Source: Planctomycetota bacterium (GTDB lineage: Bacteria; Planctomycetota; Phycisphaerae; WQYP01). Taken from it: 51,951 bases of DNA. Positions 35,369 to 43,368 of the stretch are shown in pieces. Made by a program: the position numbers and the translations under genes. The notes under the pieces are model-generated. The model was not told the DNA's origin. It made no database searches and saw only the letters and a program-made list of their open reading frames with translations. The stretch spans positions 1 to 51,951 of the forward strand of contig JAJZNX010000138.1 of assembly GCA_021852275.1 (NCBI GenBank), written 5' to 3'. Positions within the stretch are counted from its first letter, which is position 1. Each line of letters opens with the position of its first letter.

Positions 35369-37348
35369 CAGCACCCGCTGGCGTATTTCCTGGCCCAGAC
35401 GCGTGAGGAAGTCATCCAGGGGCACGCTGCCCAGGTCCTCGTCTTTTCGCGTGCGCACGGCAACTGAACTGGTTTGTTCTTCGCGGGCACCTACCACAAG
35501 GAGGTAGGGAATTTTCTGTTCGCGGGCGCGGCGGATTTTGGCTCCGATTTTGTCATGATCGATGTCAAGTTCGCAGCGGATTCCTGCCGCACGCAGCCGA
35601 CTATGGACTTGGCTCGCGTACGCGACGAATTTTTCGCTGATAGAAAGCACCATGGCCTGCACCGGGCTTAGCCACAATGGAAAAGCCCCGGCAAAGTGTT
35701 CGATTAAGATGCCGGTGAAACGCTCCATCGACCCGAAAGGTGCGCGGTGGATCATCACCGGCTGATGGCGGTTGTTATCGCTGCCGATGTATTCGAGTTT
35801 GAAGCGCTCGGGTAGTACGTAATCAAGCTGCACTGTACCAAGCTGCCAACTGCGACCGATGACATCCTTAACCAGAAAATCGAGCTTGGGTCCGTAAAAT
35901 GCAGCTTCACCCGGAGCTTCCTGGGATGAAATACCCACCTCTTGTACCACCCTGCGCAGGGTATCTTCGGCACGCTGCCACAAAGCTGGATCGCCGGCAT
36001 ATTTGTCGGAGCCGGGGCTGCGCAGGGATACGCGGCAATGATAATTGTCAAAGCCCAACGTCTTAAAAGTCAGCAACACCATTTCCACGGTGGAACGCAG
36101 CTCCGCCTCGACTTGCTCGGGTGTGCAGAAAATATGGGCATCATCCTGGGTAAAACCGCGCACGCGGGTAAGCCCGGAAAGTTCGCCGGATTGCTCAAAT
36201 CGGTAGACGGTGCCAAATTCGGCCAGACGTATGGGTAAATCGCGGTAGCTATGGGGTTCAGCGGCATAAATCTGAATATGATGTGGACAATTCATGGGCT
36301 TGAGCAGATATTCACTTTCATCGCCGCTGTCGCGTTCTTTCATTTTAATGGTGGGAAACTGCGAATCTTTGTAATAAGGATAATGGCCGCTGGTTTTGTA
36401 AAGGTTGATATTGCCGATGTGCGGGGAGTAGACGGCACTGTAGCCGCGCTTATCAAGTTCCTGCCGCATGAAGGATTCCAGCTCCTGGCGTACGATTCCA
36501 CCCTTGGGCATCCACAAGATCAAACCGCTGCCGACCAGGGGTGAAATGGTGAAAAGCCCCAGGCTTTTGCCGATGGTTCGGTGGTCGCGTTTTTTCGCCT
36601 CTTCCAGACGGGTTAAATGCTCCTGTAACTCTGCAGGAGTGAAAAAGGCCAGCCCATAGACCCGCTGCAATTGTTGCTTGGAGGCATCTCCATGCCAATA
36701 GGCTCCGGCGACGCTGGTTACTTTCACTGCCCCTATGCGGCCGGTTGATGGCAGATGTGGACCACGGCAGAGATCTTCCCAATTCTTGCCGGGAGTGCCG
36801 GTGGCGTAAAAGCTTAATGGAACGCTGGCATCATAGTTTAAGGCTCGCCGGGCATTATCCAGTTTGTAGGGATTGTTTTCAGATTCAAGTTTTTTCAGGG
36901 CTTGGGCGGACGCAAGTTCATACCGCGTAAAGGGACGATTTTCAGCGATAATTTTTGCCATTTCCTCTTCAATACGTGGAAAATCATTCTCCCGAATCGG
37001 TTCGGCAAGTTCCATATCGTAATAGAAACCTTCGTCTACGGGGGGGCCGTAGGCGAGTTTAACATCTGGAAACAGGCGGGTGATGGCTTCCGCCATGACA
37101 TGGGCGGTCGAATGGCGCAGCAGATACATGGCATGCGGATCCGAGGTTTTAGCGGTGACAATAGCTAGATTGCAATCGCGCGTAATGGGCGTGGTGAGAT
37201 CGCAAAGGGTGCCGTCGAGTATCGCTCCAATGGCATCGCGTGCCAGCCTTGGCCCGATGGATTGAGCCACCTCCGCGGGGGTAATGACCGGTGTATCAAA
37301 TTGTTTTTGTGCGCCATTGGGCAATGTAAGGGTGATCATAAAATTCAT
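35363..37348 (-). CDS. thrS: Threonine--tRNA ligase
   Basis: A 661-residue class II aminoacyl-tRNA synthetase. It has an N-terminal TGS domain (MITLTLPNGAQKQFDTPVITPAEVAQSIG), an editing domain with HSTAHVMAEAITRLFPDVKLAYGPPVDEGFYYD, and the catalytic core. Motif 2 is YRFEQSGELSGLTRVRGFTQDDAHIFC, the zinc cysteine is in KPMNCPHHIQIY, and motif 3 is near HRAPFGSMERFTGILIEHFAG. The anticodon-binding domain ends the protein (AMVLSISEKFVAYASQVHSRLRAAGIRCELD). The ATG at 37348 is used; another at 37339 is equally possible. A 30-residue upstream extension does not fit the family. No T-box leader is seen. Confidence 0.96.
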   Translation of the reverse strand: MNFMITLTLPNGAQKQFDTPVITPAEVAQSIGPRLARDAIGAILDGTLCDLTTPITRDCNLAIVTAKTSDPHAMYLLRHSTAHVMAEAITRLFPDVKLAYGPPVDEGFYYDMELAEPIRENDFPRIEEEMAKIIAENRPFTRYELASAQALKKLESENNPYKLDNARRALNYDASVPLSFYATGTPGKNWEDLCRGPHLPSTGRIGAVKVTSVAGAYWHGDASKQQLQRVYGLAFFTPAELQEHLTRLEEAKKRDHRTIGKSLGLFTISPLVGSGLILWMPKGGIVRQELESFMRQELDKRGYSAVYSPHIGNINLYKTSGHYPYYKDSQFPTIKMKERDSGDESEYLLKPMNCPHHIQIYAAEPHSYRDLPIRLAEFGTVYRFEQSGELSGLTRVRGFTQDDAHIFCTPEQVEAELRSTVEMVLLTFKTLGFDNYHCRVSLRSPGSDKYAGDPALWQRAEDTLRRVVQEVGISSQEAPGEAAFYGPKLDFLVKDVIGRSWQLGTVQLDYVLPERFKLEYIGSDNNRHQPVMIHRAPFGSMERFTGILIEHFAGAFPLWLSPVQAMVLSISEKFVAYASQVHSRLRAAGIRCELDIDHDKIGAKIRRAREQKIPYLLVVGAREEQTSSVAVRTRKDEDLGSVPLDDFLTRLGQEIRQRVLS

Positions 37349-37470
37349 TCCAGTACTGGGGAAAGCTCGCCAGGGCCAGTTCGAGGGCATGTTATCGGTG
37401 AGGGGCAGACATTTCAAGACGGAAGGGTTGGCGTACACCGTTCATCTATGGGCGCAACTTGTTGCAGGAA

Positions 37471-37500
37471 CGACTGCGGCGTGCGTGGCGGCCGCAGTCG
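37471..37500 (-). terminator. Strong hairpin after the epimerase gene
   Basis: A perfect 10-bp GC-rich stem (CGACTGCGGC / GCCGCAGTCG) with a 10-base loop, 17 bp beyond the epimerase stop. No T-run follows, so it may be a Rho-dependent or processing hairpin, or part of the thrS leader. Confidence 0.4.
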
Positions 37501-37517
37501 CCTCAACGGGAAATCCG

Positions 37518-38489
37518 CTAGGCGGCTTGGCTGGCAAACCACCGGACTGTCTGTTCCAGGCCTTGCGGAAACCATACTGCCGGTTCGTAGCCGAGTAGAG
37601 TGTGCGCCAAGGTGATGTCTGCCAGGGAATCACGCACATCACCAGGTCGAGCCGGCAGGTAATGTCGCTGGACTTTTTTTTGGAGAAGCCCTTCCATCTT
37701 TTCGAGCATGGCGTTGAGGCTGATATTTTCACCGCAGGCTATATTGGCTACTTCTCCGGCTAGATTTCTGGTGGCAATGCCGGCTAACATATTGGCGTGC
37801 ACGACATTGGCCACGTGGCAAAAATCGCGCGTTTGTTCCCCATCGCCGTAGATCGTGGGTGGATCATTTCGCAAAATGGCGGTTATAAATGCAGGTATTA
37901 CAGCGGCATACTGGCTTTTGGGATTTTGCCGCGGGCCGAAAACATTGAAGTAACGCAGGGATATGGTGGAAAGACCATACACCTGCGAATAGATGCGAGC
38001 GTAATATTCCCCGGTAAGTTTGCCCACGGCATAAGGACTTTTCGGGGCCGGGAGCATGGTTTCAATTTTGGGTAGCGTGGGGCTGTCGCCGTAGGCGGCG
38101 CTGCTGGCGGAATAGACGAAGCGTCGAGCGCCGGCCTGCCGTGCGGCCTGGAGCATGTTCAGAGTACCTGTAATATTGACCTGGTTGTACTTGACGGGGG
38201 CATCCACCGAACCAGGGACGCTGCCCAATGCAGCCAGATGAAAAACGATGGCCCGGTCAGCGGCGGCATGGTTGCAATCGGATGGATTGGTGATATCGCC
38301 TTCAATAAGGGTGATTGCAGGCAGGATTTCCTGCAGATTGGAGCGAAACCCGGCGCTAAAGTTATCCAGCACGGCGACTTTGGCTTGAGCCTCCAACAGT
38401 CCACGGACGAGATGTGAACCAATAAAGCCCGCCCCGCCCGTAACTAAAACCGGTAAATTTTTATAGGCAGTAAAATCACCACTGGCCAT
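37518..38489 (-). CDS. UDP-N-acetylglucosamine 4-epimerase-like SDR (WbpP/TviC type)
   Basis: A 323-residue extended SDR enzyme acting on a nucleotide sugar. The Rossmann motif is VLVTGGAGFIGSHLVRGLL, the acidic NAD site is VLDNFSAGFRSNL, and the catalytic pair is in SPYAVGKLTGEYYARIY (Tyr-x-x-x-Lys) with SASSAAYGDSP before it. ALGSVPGSVDAP, RYFNVFGPRQNP, YAAVIPAFITAILRNDPPTIYGDGEQTRDFCHVANVV and the C-terminal region follow WbpP closely, favouring UDP-GlcNAc/GalNAc epimerisation over GalE activity. The ATG at 38489 has AAGGA 8 bases upstream. It follows ugd by 36 bp, so the two probably supply sugars for surface polysaccharide. Confidence 0.85.
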   Translation of the reverse strand: MASGDFTAYKNLPVLVTGGAGFIGSHLVRGLLEAQAKVAVLDNFSAGFRSNLQEILPAITLIEGDITNPSDCNHAAADRAIVFHLAALGSVPGSVDAPVKYNQVNITGTLNMLQAARQAGARRFVYSASSAAYGDSPTLPKIETMLPAPKSPYAVGKLTGEYYARIYSQVYGLSTISLRYFNVFGPRQNPKSQYAAVIPAFITAILRNDPPTIYGDGEQTRDFCHVANVVHANMLAGIATRNLAGEVANIACGENISLNAMLEKMEGLLQKKVQRHYLPARPGDVRDSLADITLAHTLLGYEPAVWFPQGLEQTVRWFASQAA

Positions 38490-38525
38490 GAACATGATCC
38501 TTAAAATACAAGATGATACTCCGTT

Positions 38526-39875
38526 TCAGCCGGCGCTGATAACGCCCACGCTGCCTTGCCGCCCTTGGCCCGGCTTTATTTCAGGCCGGCCGATGGCGTA
38601 ATAGTGCAGCCCGGCAGCGGCCACCCGCCCGCTGGCCAGGCAGTTGCGACCGTCAAATATGTGCAAGCCGCGCATCCACTGTTTGACACTGTGCCAGTCT
38701 ACGGTGACAAATTCCGGCCAGTCGGTAATCAGGGCCACGGCATCGGCTTCACGTGTGCATTGTTCAAGGTTATCGCACCAGCGGACAGTGTCTTTGAGAA
38801 CCGCGCGGCTGTTGGGCATGGCCTGCGGATCGTAGACGCTGATGGTGGCATGGCCAGCGAGCAGTGCGCGGATGATTTCAAAGGCGGGGGCTTCACGTAC
38901 ATCATCGGTATCCGCCTTAAAGGCCAGACCCCACACTGCAATATGCGGATTTTTAACATTGCCCAGCACATGCAGAATTCTTCGGGAAAAGGCTACTTTT
39001 TGTCGCTGGTTGGCCTTTTCAATTCCCTCCAGCAGATACGGCTCAAGTGAAAGACGACGCATCTGATGGACCAGAGCGGAGACATCTTTAGGAAAACAGG
39101 AACCACCATAACCAACGCCAGCCTTCAGGAATGCAGGTCCGATGCGTTTATCGGAACCAATGCCCATACGGACCGACTCAATGTCCGCTCCGACGGCGGT
39201 AGCCAGTTGGGATAGTTCATTGATGAAACTGATGCGCATGGCGAGCATGGCGTTAGCGGCAAATTTGGTCAGCTCCGCGCTTTGCCTTCCCATGGAAAAG
39301 ATGCTGTATCCACGGTCGATAAGGGGTTGATAAATTTCTCGCAGGACAGAGAGCCCCTGGTTGGAACCGGCTCCGAAAATAATGCGGTCCGGCTGCATAA
39401 AGTCCTGAATGGCTGTGCCTTCACGCAGAAATTCCGGATTGTTAGCTACTTCCATGGGATAAGCGGCGGATTTTACCAGCGATTCGACCTGGTCTCCGGT
39501 GCCAGGCGGCACCGTGCTTTTAATGACGAGCGTTTTCGGGCCGTTGGCGGCCGCAGCTACGGCTTTGGCCGCGGCAAAGAGCATGGTCATATCGTAGCCG
39601 CCTCCCGGGGCAGGTGGCGTGCCGACGGCAATAAATATGGTTTCGGAAGCAGCGACAGCAGCCGCAGTATCCGTGGTGAAAGAGAGGCGGCCAATTTTTA
39701 CTTCCGCCTGTATCAGTTCTGAGAGTCCTGGTTCATAGATGGGTACCTTGCCTTGGCGCAGGCTTTCCACGCGGGCTTTGTCCACGTCTACGGCGATAAT
39801 GCGATGACCGAGCGCGGACAAACATGTGCCGGATACCAGACCGACATAACCACAGCCAATAACTGTTATATTCAT
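38526..39875 (-). CDS. ugd: UDP-glucose 6-dehydrogenase
   Basis: A 449-residue NAD-dependent enzyme oxidising UDP-glucose (or a related UDP-hexose) to the uronic acid. The N-terminal NAD domain begins MNITVIGCGYVGLVSGTCLSALGH. VPIYEPGLSELI, the VGTPP loop, KSTVPPGTGDQVE and NNPEFLREGTAIQDFMQPDRI are all present. The catalytic cysteine is in GVGYGGSCFPKDVSALVHQM, and the C-terminal domain has WGLAFKADTDDVREAPAFEII. The last ~30 residues are a glycine-rich tail that is not usual. Given the WbpP-like epimerase downstream, a UDP-HexNAc dehydrogenase activity is possible but less likely from the motifs. Confidence 0.93.
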   Translation of the reverse strand: MNITVIGCGYVGLVSGTCLSALGHRIIAVDVDKARVESLRQGKVPIYEPGLSELIQAEVKIGRLSFTTDTAAAVAASETIFIAVGTPPAPGGGYDMTMLFAAAKAVAAAANGPKTLVIKSTVPPGTGDQVESLVKSAAYPMEVANNPEFLREGTAIQDFMQPDRIIFGAGSNQGLSVLREIYQPLIDRGYSIFSMGRQSAELTKFAANAMLAMRISFINELSQLATAVGADIESVRMGIGSDKRIGPAFLKAGVGYGGSCFPKDVSALVHQMRRLSLEPYLLEGIEKANQRQKVAFSRRILHVLGNVKNPHIAVWGLAFKADTDDVREAPAFEIIRALLAGHATISVYDPQAMPNSRAVLKDTVRWCDNLEQCTREADAVALITDWPEFVTVDWHSVKQWMRGLHIFDGRNCLASGRVAAAGLHYYAIGRPEIKPGQGRQGSVGVISAG

Positions 39876-40207
39876 AATTTGAACCCCATTTTAATAAGAT
39901 CAAGCGTCACTACCGCTTGGCCTTTACTCACGTTGATGGTAAAAAATTCACTGTCGCGTATGTCCGCTAACGCGGTAACTTGTATATATTCGGTTATTGG
40001 TCATGTTGCGGTTGAATACATTATCCACACAAATCCCGGCGGCCAAGCCGGAAGGAATGGGATTATAAGCCAGAAGGCGGCTTTAGTCGCGTGTGATGGT
40101 GAAACCCCAACGTGAGCCGGTATAATTCGCCGGTTCGTTGGACGGAAGGGAATGCTGGGCGGCGTGGTGCTCCTGATGGGTGGGGGCCGGGGCATGAGGA
40201 TTTAACG
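39876..40207. other. Divergent intergenic region
   Basis: A 332-bp gap between ugd (minus) and plsY (plus). It must hold promoters for both, but no convincing -35/-10 pair stands out. AT-rich patches lie around 39940 and 39984-39994. Confidence 0.4.
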
Positions 40208-40888
40208 ATGTCATCTGGTCACATGATTTTGTTGGTCATTATTAGCCCCATTGCCGCCTACCTGTTGGGCGCTATTCCTTTTGGCCTGTTGTTGGGACTG
40301 GGCAAAGGTGTGGATATCCGCAAACACGGCAGCGGAAACATTGGTGCGACCAACGCCGGGCGGGTACTGGGATTGAAATATTTCTTTTACGCCTTTGCTC
40401 TGGATTTTCTAAAGGGTCTTTTGCCGGTGTTGGGCAGCGATCTATTGACCCAGCGGTGGCATGCGTCCATGTATCTTCCGCTGTTGACAGCCGGTGCCGC
40501 AGTTTGTGGACATGTGTTTCCTATTTATCTGCATTTTCGCGGAGGCAAAGGCGTGGCAACGAGTTTCGGGGCGGTGTTGGGCATTTGGCCGGTCTTTACG
40601 CTCGCCGGCGTCGTGGCAGGGTTGGTTTTTCTGCTGGTGTTTTTGGCTTGGCGCATCATCTCGGTGGCGTCCTTGGCGGCTACCGTGGTGTTTATGTTCA
40701 TGGTGCCATTTTTTGGGCGGATTGTCCCTGAGTTCTCGCATCTCCTTGGAATGACTCCCTGGCCCCAACTTTGGCCCCTGCTGGCGGCAAGTTGGCTTTT
40801 GGGCCTTATCCTGGTAGTAAAACATCGCAGTAATATCCGGCGGCTTGTAGCGGGTACGGAACCGCGCGCCGTCAAGGCGACGAAATAG
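40208..40888 (+). CDS. plsY: Acyl-phosphate glycerol-3-phosphate acyltransferase
   Basis: A 226-residue integral membrane enzyme that transfers an acyl group from acyl-phosphate to glycerol-3-phosphate, the first step of phospholipid synthesis. It has several membrane helices and the three PlsY motifs: motif 1 AYLLGAIPFGLLLG, motif 2 DIRKHGSGNIGATNAGRVLG, and motif 3 HVFPIYLHFRGGKGVATSFGAVLGI. The C-terminus ends VVKHRSNIRRLVAGTEPR, the usual HxxNIxRL pattern. GAGGA at 40196-40200 lies 7 bases before the ATG at 40208, which excludes an upstream in-frame ATG at 40112. plsX is not adjacent. Confidence 0.95.
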   Translation: MSSGHMILLVIISPIAAYLLGAIPFGLLLGLGKGVDIRKHGSGNIGATNAGRVLGLKYFFYAFALDFLKGLLPVLGSDLLTQRWHASMYLPLLTAGAAVCGHVFPIYLHFRGGKGVATSFGAVLGIWPVFTLAGVVAGLVFLLVFLAWRIISVASLAATVVFMFMVPFFGRIVPEFSHLLGMTPWPQLWPLLAASWLLGLILVVKHRSNIRRLVAGTEPRAVKATK

Positions 40889-41107
40889 CCACTGGCATCT
40901 CCGACCGCTTGGCACTGATGAGCCGCCATCAATGCTCTTGAATGCTCTTGGCCGCGAGTCGTCCTTGTTTAGCTGGATGCGGGACCTATCGCGCCGCAAC
41001 CGTTGGTGGCAAGCTGCGCAGGCCCACACCTGTCATCGCCCTGGCAATGAAAGGTGTGGGCTTCGTTGAATAGCTCATGCTGCTTTGCCGCAAGGCCAGC
41101 GCCACTG

Positions 41108-41593
41108 CTAAACGGCAGGCAAACCCTGCACACGCCGCCAGGTGGAGAGTTGTCCGGCATGGTAACCCTCATGCCAGGTGCCATACATAAATATGGTATG
41201 GCCGATGGTGGGAAATCGCTCTCTTCGGGCAGGATCGGGATGAGGCTTGTCTAAATCCGCAGCGGTCAGTTTTGGCAACTGTTCCAAAATCTGCTTTCGC
41301 ACCTGAGCCATGTGCTCCAAGTACCAGGCCTTGGTTTTGTATTTGCTCCGGTCAGCCACGGGTGTGCTGCCACCCGCATAAATTTCCTTCCAATTGGCTT
41401 CCAGTTCTGGTGCTTTGCCGCCGATTAAAGTCAGAAAATTACAATCGACCATATATAAATGTCCCAAGACCCAAGCTGGATGATTGGTTTTCGGTGCCGG
41501 CTGCAAAACTAACTGGGCGTCCGTTAAATCGGCCACCAGCTTAAGTGTGGCGGAACGGGTCAGGTTGAGGGTGCCGATAAAGGCTTGGATCAT
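41108..41593 (-). CDS. DinB-superfamily protein
   Basis: A 161-residue four-helix-bundle protein of the DinB/YfiT family. The three metal-binding histidines are plausibly in WVLGHLYMVD (first) and GTWHEGYHAGQLSTWRR (second and third), the normal spacing for the family. Members include thiol S-transferases and many uncharacterised proteins; specificity cannot be inferred. A strong AAGGAG lies 7 bases before the ATG. It is 90 bp downstream of the E1-like gene on the same strand, so it could be the last member of that operon, though nothing in its sequence ties it to sulfur transfer. Confidence 0.85.
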   Translation of the reverse strand: MIQAFIGTLNLTRSATLKLVADLTDAQLVLQPAPKTNHPAWVLGHLYMVDCNFLTLIGGKAPELEANWKEIYAGGSTPVADRSKYKTKAWYLEHMAQVRKQILEQLPKLTAADLDKPHPDPARRERFPTIGHTIFMYGTWHEGYHAGQLSTWRRVQGLPAV

Positions 41594-41681
41594 GGAACTA
41601 CTCCTTAAAAAAGTAAAACAACTTAATTAATACCAGTCTGGCTATTTTGCTGGAACTGCCTGTTTTGGCCCAGCGCCGCCT

Positions 41682-42776
41682 TCAGGCACCTACATATTTA
41701 GCATAAACGGCTCGACCAATCGCAACATCGCTAGTCCCTTTTATAATAGCACGTCCGTCGGCAAAAACAGTTAAATCAAAATTCCGTGTCCGTTCGCCCT
41801 GGCCTTCACGGATGGAACACTTCAGCATGAACTTGTTGAACGTGGGGTTGCCCACAGTTCGCAAGCCACGGGAAATTTGCTCAAAATCGACTTTTCCCAC
41901 GGCCGGGTTATTGACCTGTACAGCGTTACGGCCACAGAGGGAGATTGTGGAACTGCTGAAGTCTCCGGTCAAGAATTCATATTTTTGATGCTTGCACACC
42001 GGGCAATCGGCAATTTCCCGGGCCTTGGAAATATTCAACTGCTGATAGCGGTTGTCCCACAGATCAAAACTGAACAAGGCTTTGCTTACTGCATCCATAT
42101 TGCCGGTCAGCATTTTGATGGCCTCCATGGCTTGCCAACTGGCCACCACATTAACCGTGGGGCCAAGTACCCCGGCGGTATCGCAGGTGGGGTTCATGCC
42201 CGGCGGCGGAGCACTTTCAAAGATGCAGCGCAAGCATGGCGTAATGCCGGGACGAACCACCATGGCCAAACCCATGGCACTGATGCACGCACCATAAATC
42301 CACGGAATGTTGAGCTTGGCTGAAACATCGTTGATTAAAAAGCGTGTTTCAAAATTATCTGTGCCGTCCAGCAGCAAATCCTGTCCTTGGGCAAACTGGA
42401 CGATATTTTTGAAATTAATATCGGAAACCACCGCATCCACCTGCACGGTGGAATTAATTTTGGCGATTTTTCGTTTGGCTGCTTCCGCTTTGGGCAATTG
42501 CTCGGCAATATCTGTTTCATCAAAGAGTACCTGCCGCTGCAAATTATTGATTTCAATAAAATCCCGATCGGCAATGGTCAAATGACCCACACCAGCCCGG
42601 GCTAATGTGTTAGCAAGCACGGTACCTAAGGCCCCACAGCCCACCATAAAAACGCGGGCTTGTTTGAGTTTTCTCTGCCCTTCCACGCCGATGGGTGCCC
42701 AAAGCATCTGCCGGTTGTAGCGGGCCAGCGTTGGATCGGCTTGTTCAAGTTGTTCAGCAAGTTCAGATAGCGCCAT
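41682..42776 (-). CDS. MoeB/ThiF/HcyF-type E1-like adenylyltransferase
   Basis: A 364-residue E1-like enzyme expected to adenylate the C-terminal Gly-Gly of the small sulfur carrier encoded in the same operon. The nucleotide site is MVGCGALGTVLANTLARAGVGHLTIADRDFIE with the NNLQRQVLF motif. LLDGTDNFETRFLINDVS follows, and zinc is bound by CLRC and CPVC. A candidate catalytic cysteine is in NPTCDTAGVLGPTVNVVASWQAMEAIKMLTG. A C-terminal domain of about 75 residues (from VNNPAVGKVDFEQ to YAKYVGA) replaces the rhodanese domain of MoeZ-type proteins. It starts 8 bp after the NIL-domain gene. The SAM riboswitch upstream of the operon points to homocysteine synthesis rather than molybdopterin or thiamin. 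Confidence 0.85.
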   Translation of the reverse strand: MALSELAEQLEQADPTLARYNRQMLWAPIGVEGQRKLKQARVFMVGCGALGTVLANTLARAGVGHLTIADRDFIEINNLQRQVLFDETDIAEQLPKAEAAKRKIAKINSTVQVDAVVSDINFKNIVQFAQGQDLLLDGTDNFETRFLINDVSAKLNIPWIYGACISAMGLAMVVRPGITPCLRCIFESAPPPGMNPTCDTAGVLGPTVNVVASWQAMEAIKMLTGNMDAVSKALFSFDLWDNRYQQLNISKAREIADCPVCKHQKYEFLTGDFSSSTISLCGRNAVQVNNPAVGKVDFEQISRGLRTVGNPTFNKFMLKCSIREGQGERTRNFDLTVFADGRAIIKGTSDVAIGRAVYAKYVGA

Positions 42777-42784
42777 ATTTCAGT

Positions 42785-43048
42785 TTATCCTTCGACTACA
42801 CTTTTTTCAATGGGTTCTACGGTTACGCCCTGTTCCTGTAAAAAGGCCATGGCTGCCTGCACCTGCGGCTGCGGGCCTTCCAGAAGCACGGCCATGATGC
42901 CGATTTCCGCAGTCACGCTGGCCTGGCGGATATCAAAACTCACATCTGGAAATTTGCGGGCCATGCGCCAGAGTGCAGGCGTTTCCACCATGCGGCGGGA
43001 GCCAAAGGTAAGCCAAACTCTTTTCTTTATTGTTTCACCAGTCGTCAT
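42785..43048 (-). CDS. NIL-domain protein
   Basis: An 87-residue protein that is essentially one NIL domain (KRVWLTFGSRRMVETPALWRMARKFPDVSFDIRQASVTAEIGIMAVLLEGPQPQVQAAMAFLQEQGVTVEPIE). This is an ACT-like fold found at the C-terminus of the methionine transporter ATPase MetN and fused to ferredoxin in some methionine-synthesis proteins. The ATG at 43048 follows the sulfur-carrier stop by 2 bases and has GGGAGG 6 bases upstream. In MetN the domain senses methionine, so here it may sense methionine or bind the carrier. The precise role is inferred. Confidence 0.85.
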   Translation of the reverse strand: MTTGETIKKRVWLTFGSRRMVETPALWRMARKFPDVSFDIRQASVTAEIGIMAVLLEGPQPQVQAAMAFLQEQGVTVEPIEKSVVEG

Positions 43049-43050
43049 CT

Positions 43051-43326
43051 TCAACCTCCCGCAATTGCAGGTACCACACTGACATCATCACCAGGTTTGA
43101 TTTTGGTGTGTAAATTATCCAGAAAGCGGATATCCTCTTCGTTGACATAAATGTTCACGAATCGGTTGAGTTCGCCGGGCTGCTTGAAAAGGCGTTTTTC
43201 CATGCCTTCAAACTTGGCGCACAGCGCCAAAAGCAGCTCGTTCACATCGCTGCCATCTACTTCCACAGATTCCGCGCCACTGGTGATTTGACGCAAAGGG
43301 GTGGGAATTCTGATTTTTACTGCCAT
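43051..43326 (-). CDS. ThiS/MoaD-type sulfur carrier protein
   Basis: A 91-residue ubiquitin-like protein ending in the diglycine needed for thiocarboxylation (VSVVPAIAGG). The beta-grasp pattern is complete: VKIRIPTPLRQITSGAESVEVDG, VNELLLALCAKFEGMEKRLF, VNIYVNEEDIRFL and IKPGDDVSVVPAIAGG. The length and the RPxxL-free loop resemble CysO/HcyS-like carriers rather than the shorter ThiS. AGGAGA lies 8 bases before the ATG. It is the second gene of the riboswitch-controlled operon, 42 bp after the threonine-synthase-like gene. Confidence 0.9.
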   Translation of the reverse strand: MAVKIRIPTPLRQITSGAESVEVDGSDVNELLLALCAKFEGMEKRLFKQPGELNRFVNIYVNEEDIRFLDNLHTKIKPGDDVSVVPAIAGG

Positions 43327-43368
43327 ACGTATAATCTCCTGTTACAGGTATTCTCAGAGTGCCGGGTT

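Noticed and set aside
37349-37517. T-box leader upstream of thrS
   Set aside because: No T-box consensus or specifier loop is visible. The GC-rich hairpin at 37471-37500 is better explained as the end of the epimerase transcript.
40931-40950. Tandem 10-bp repeat AATGCTCTTG
   Set aside because: Only two units in a short gap after plsY, with no hairpin or promoter context.
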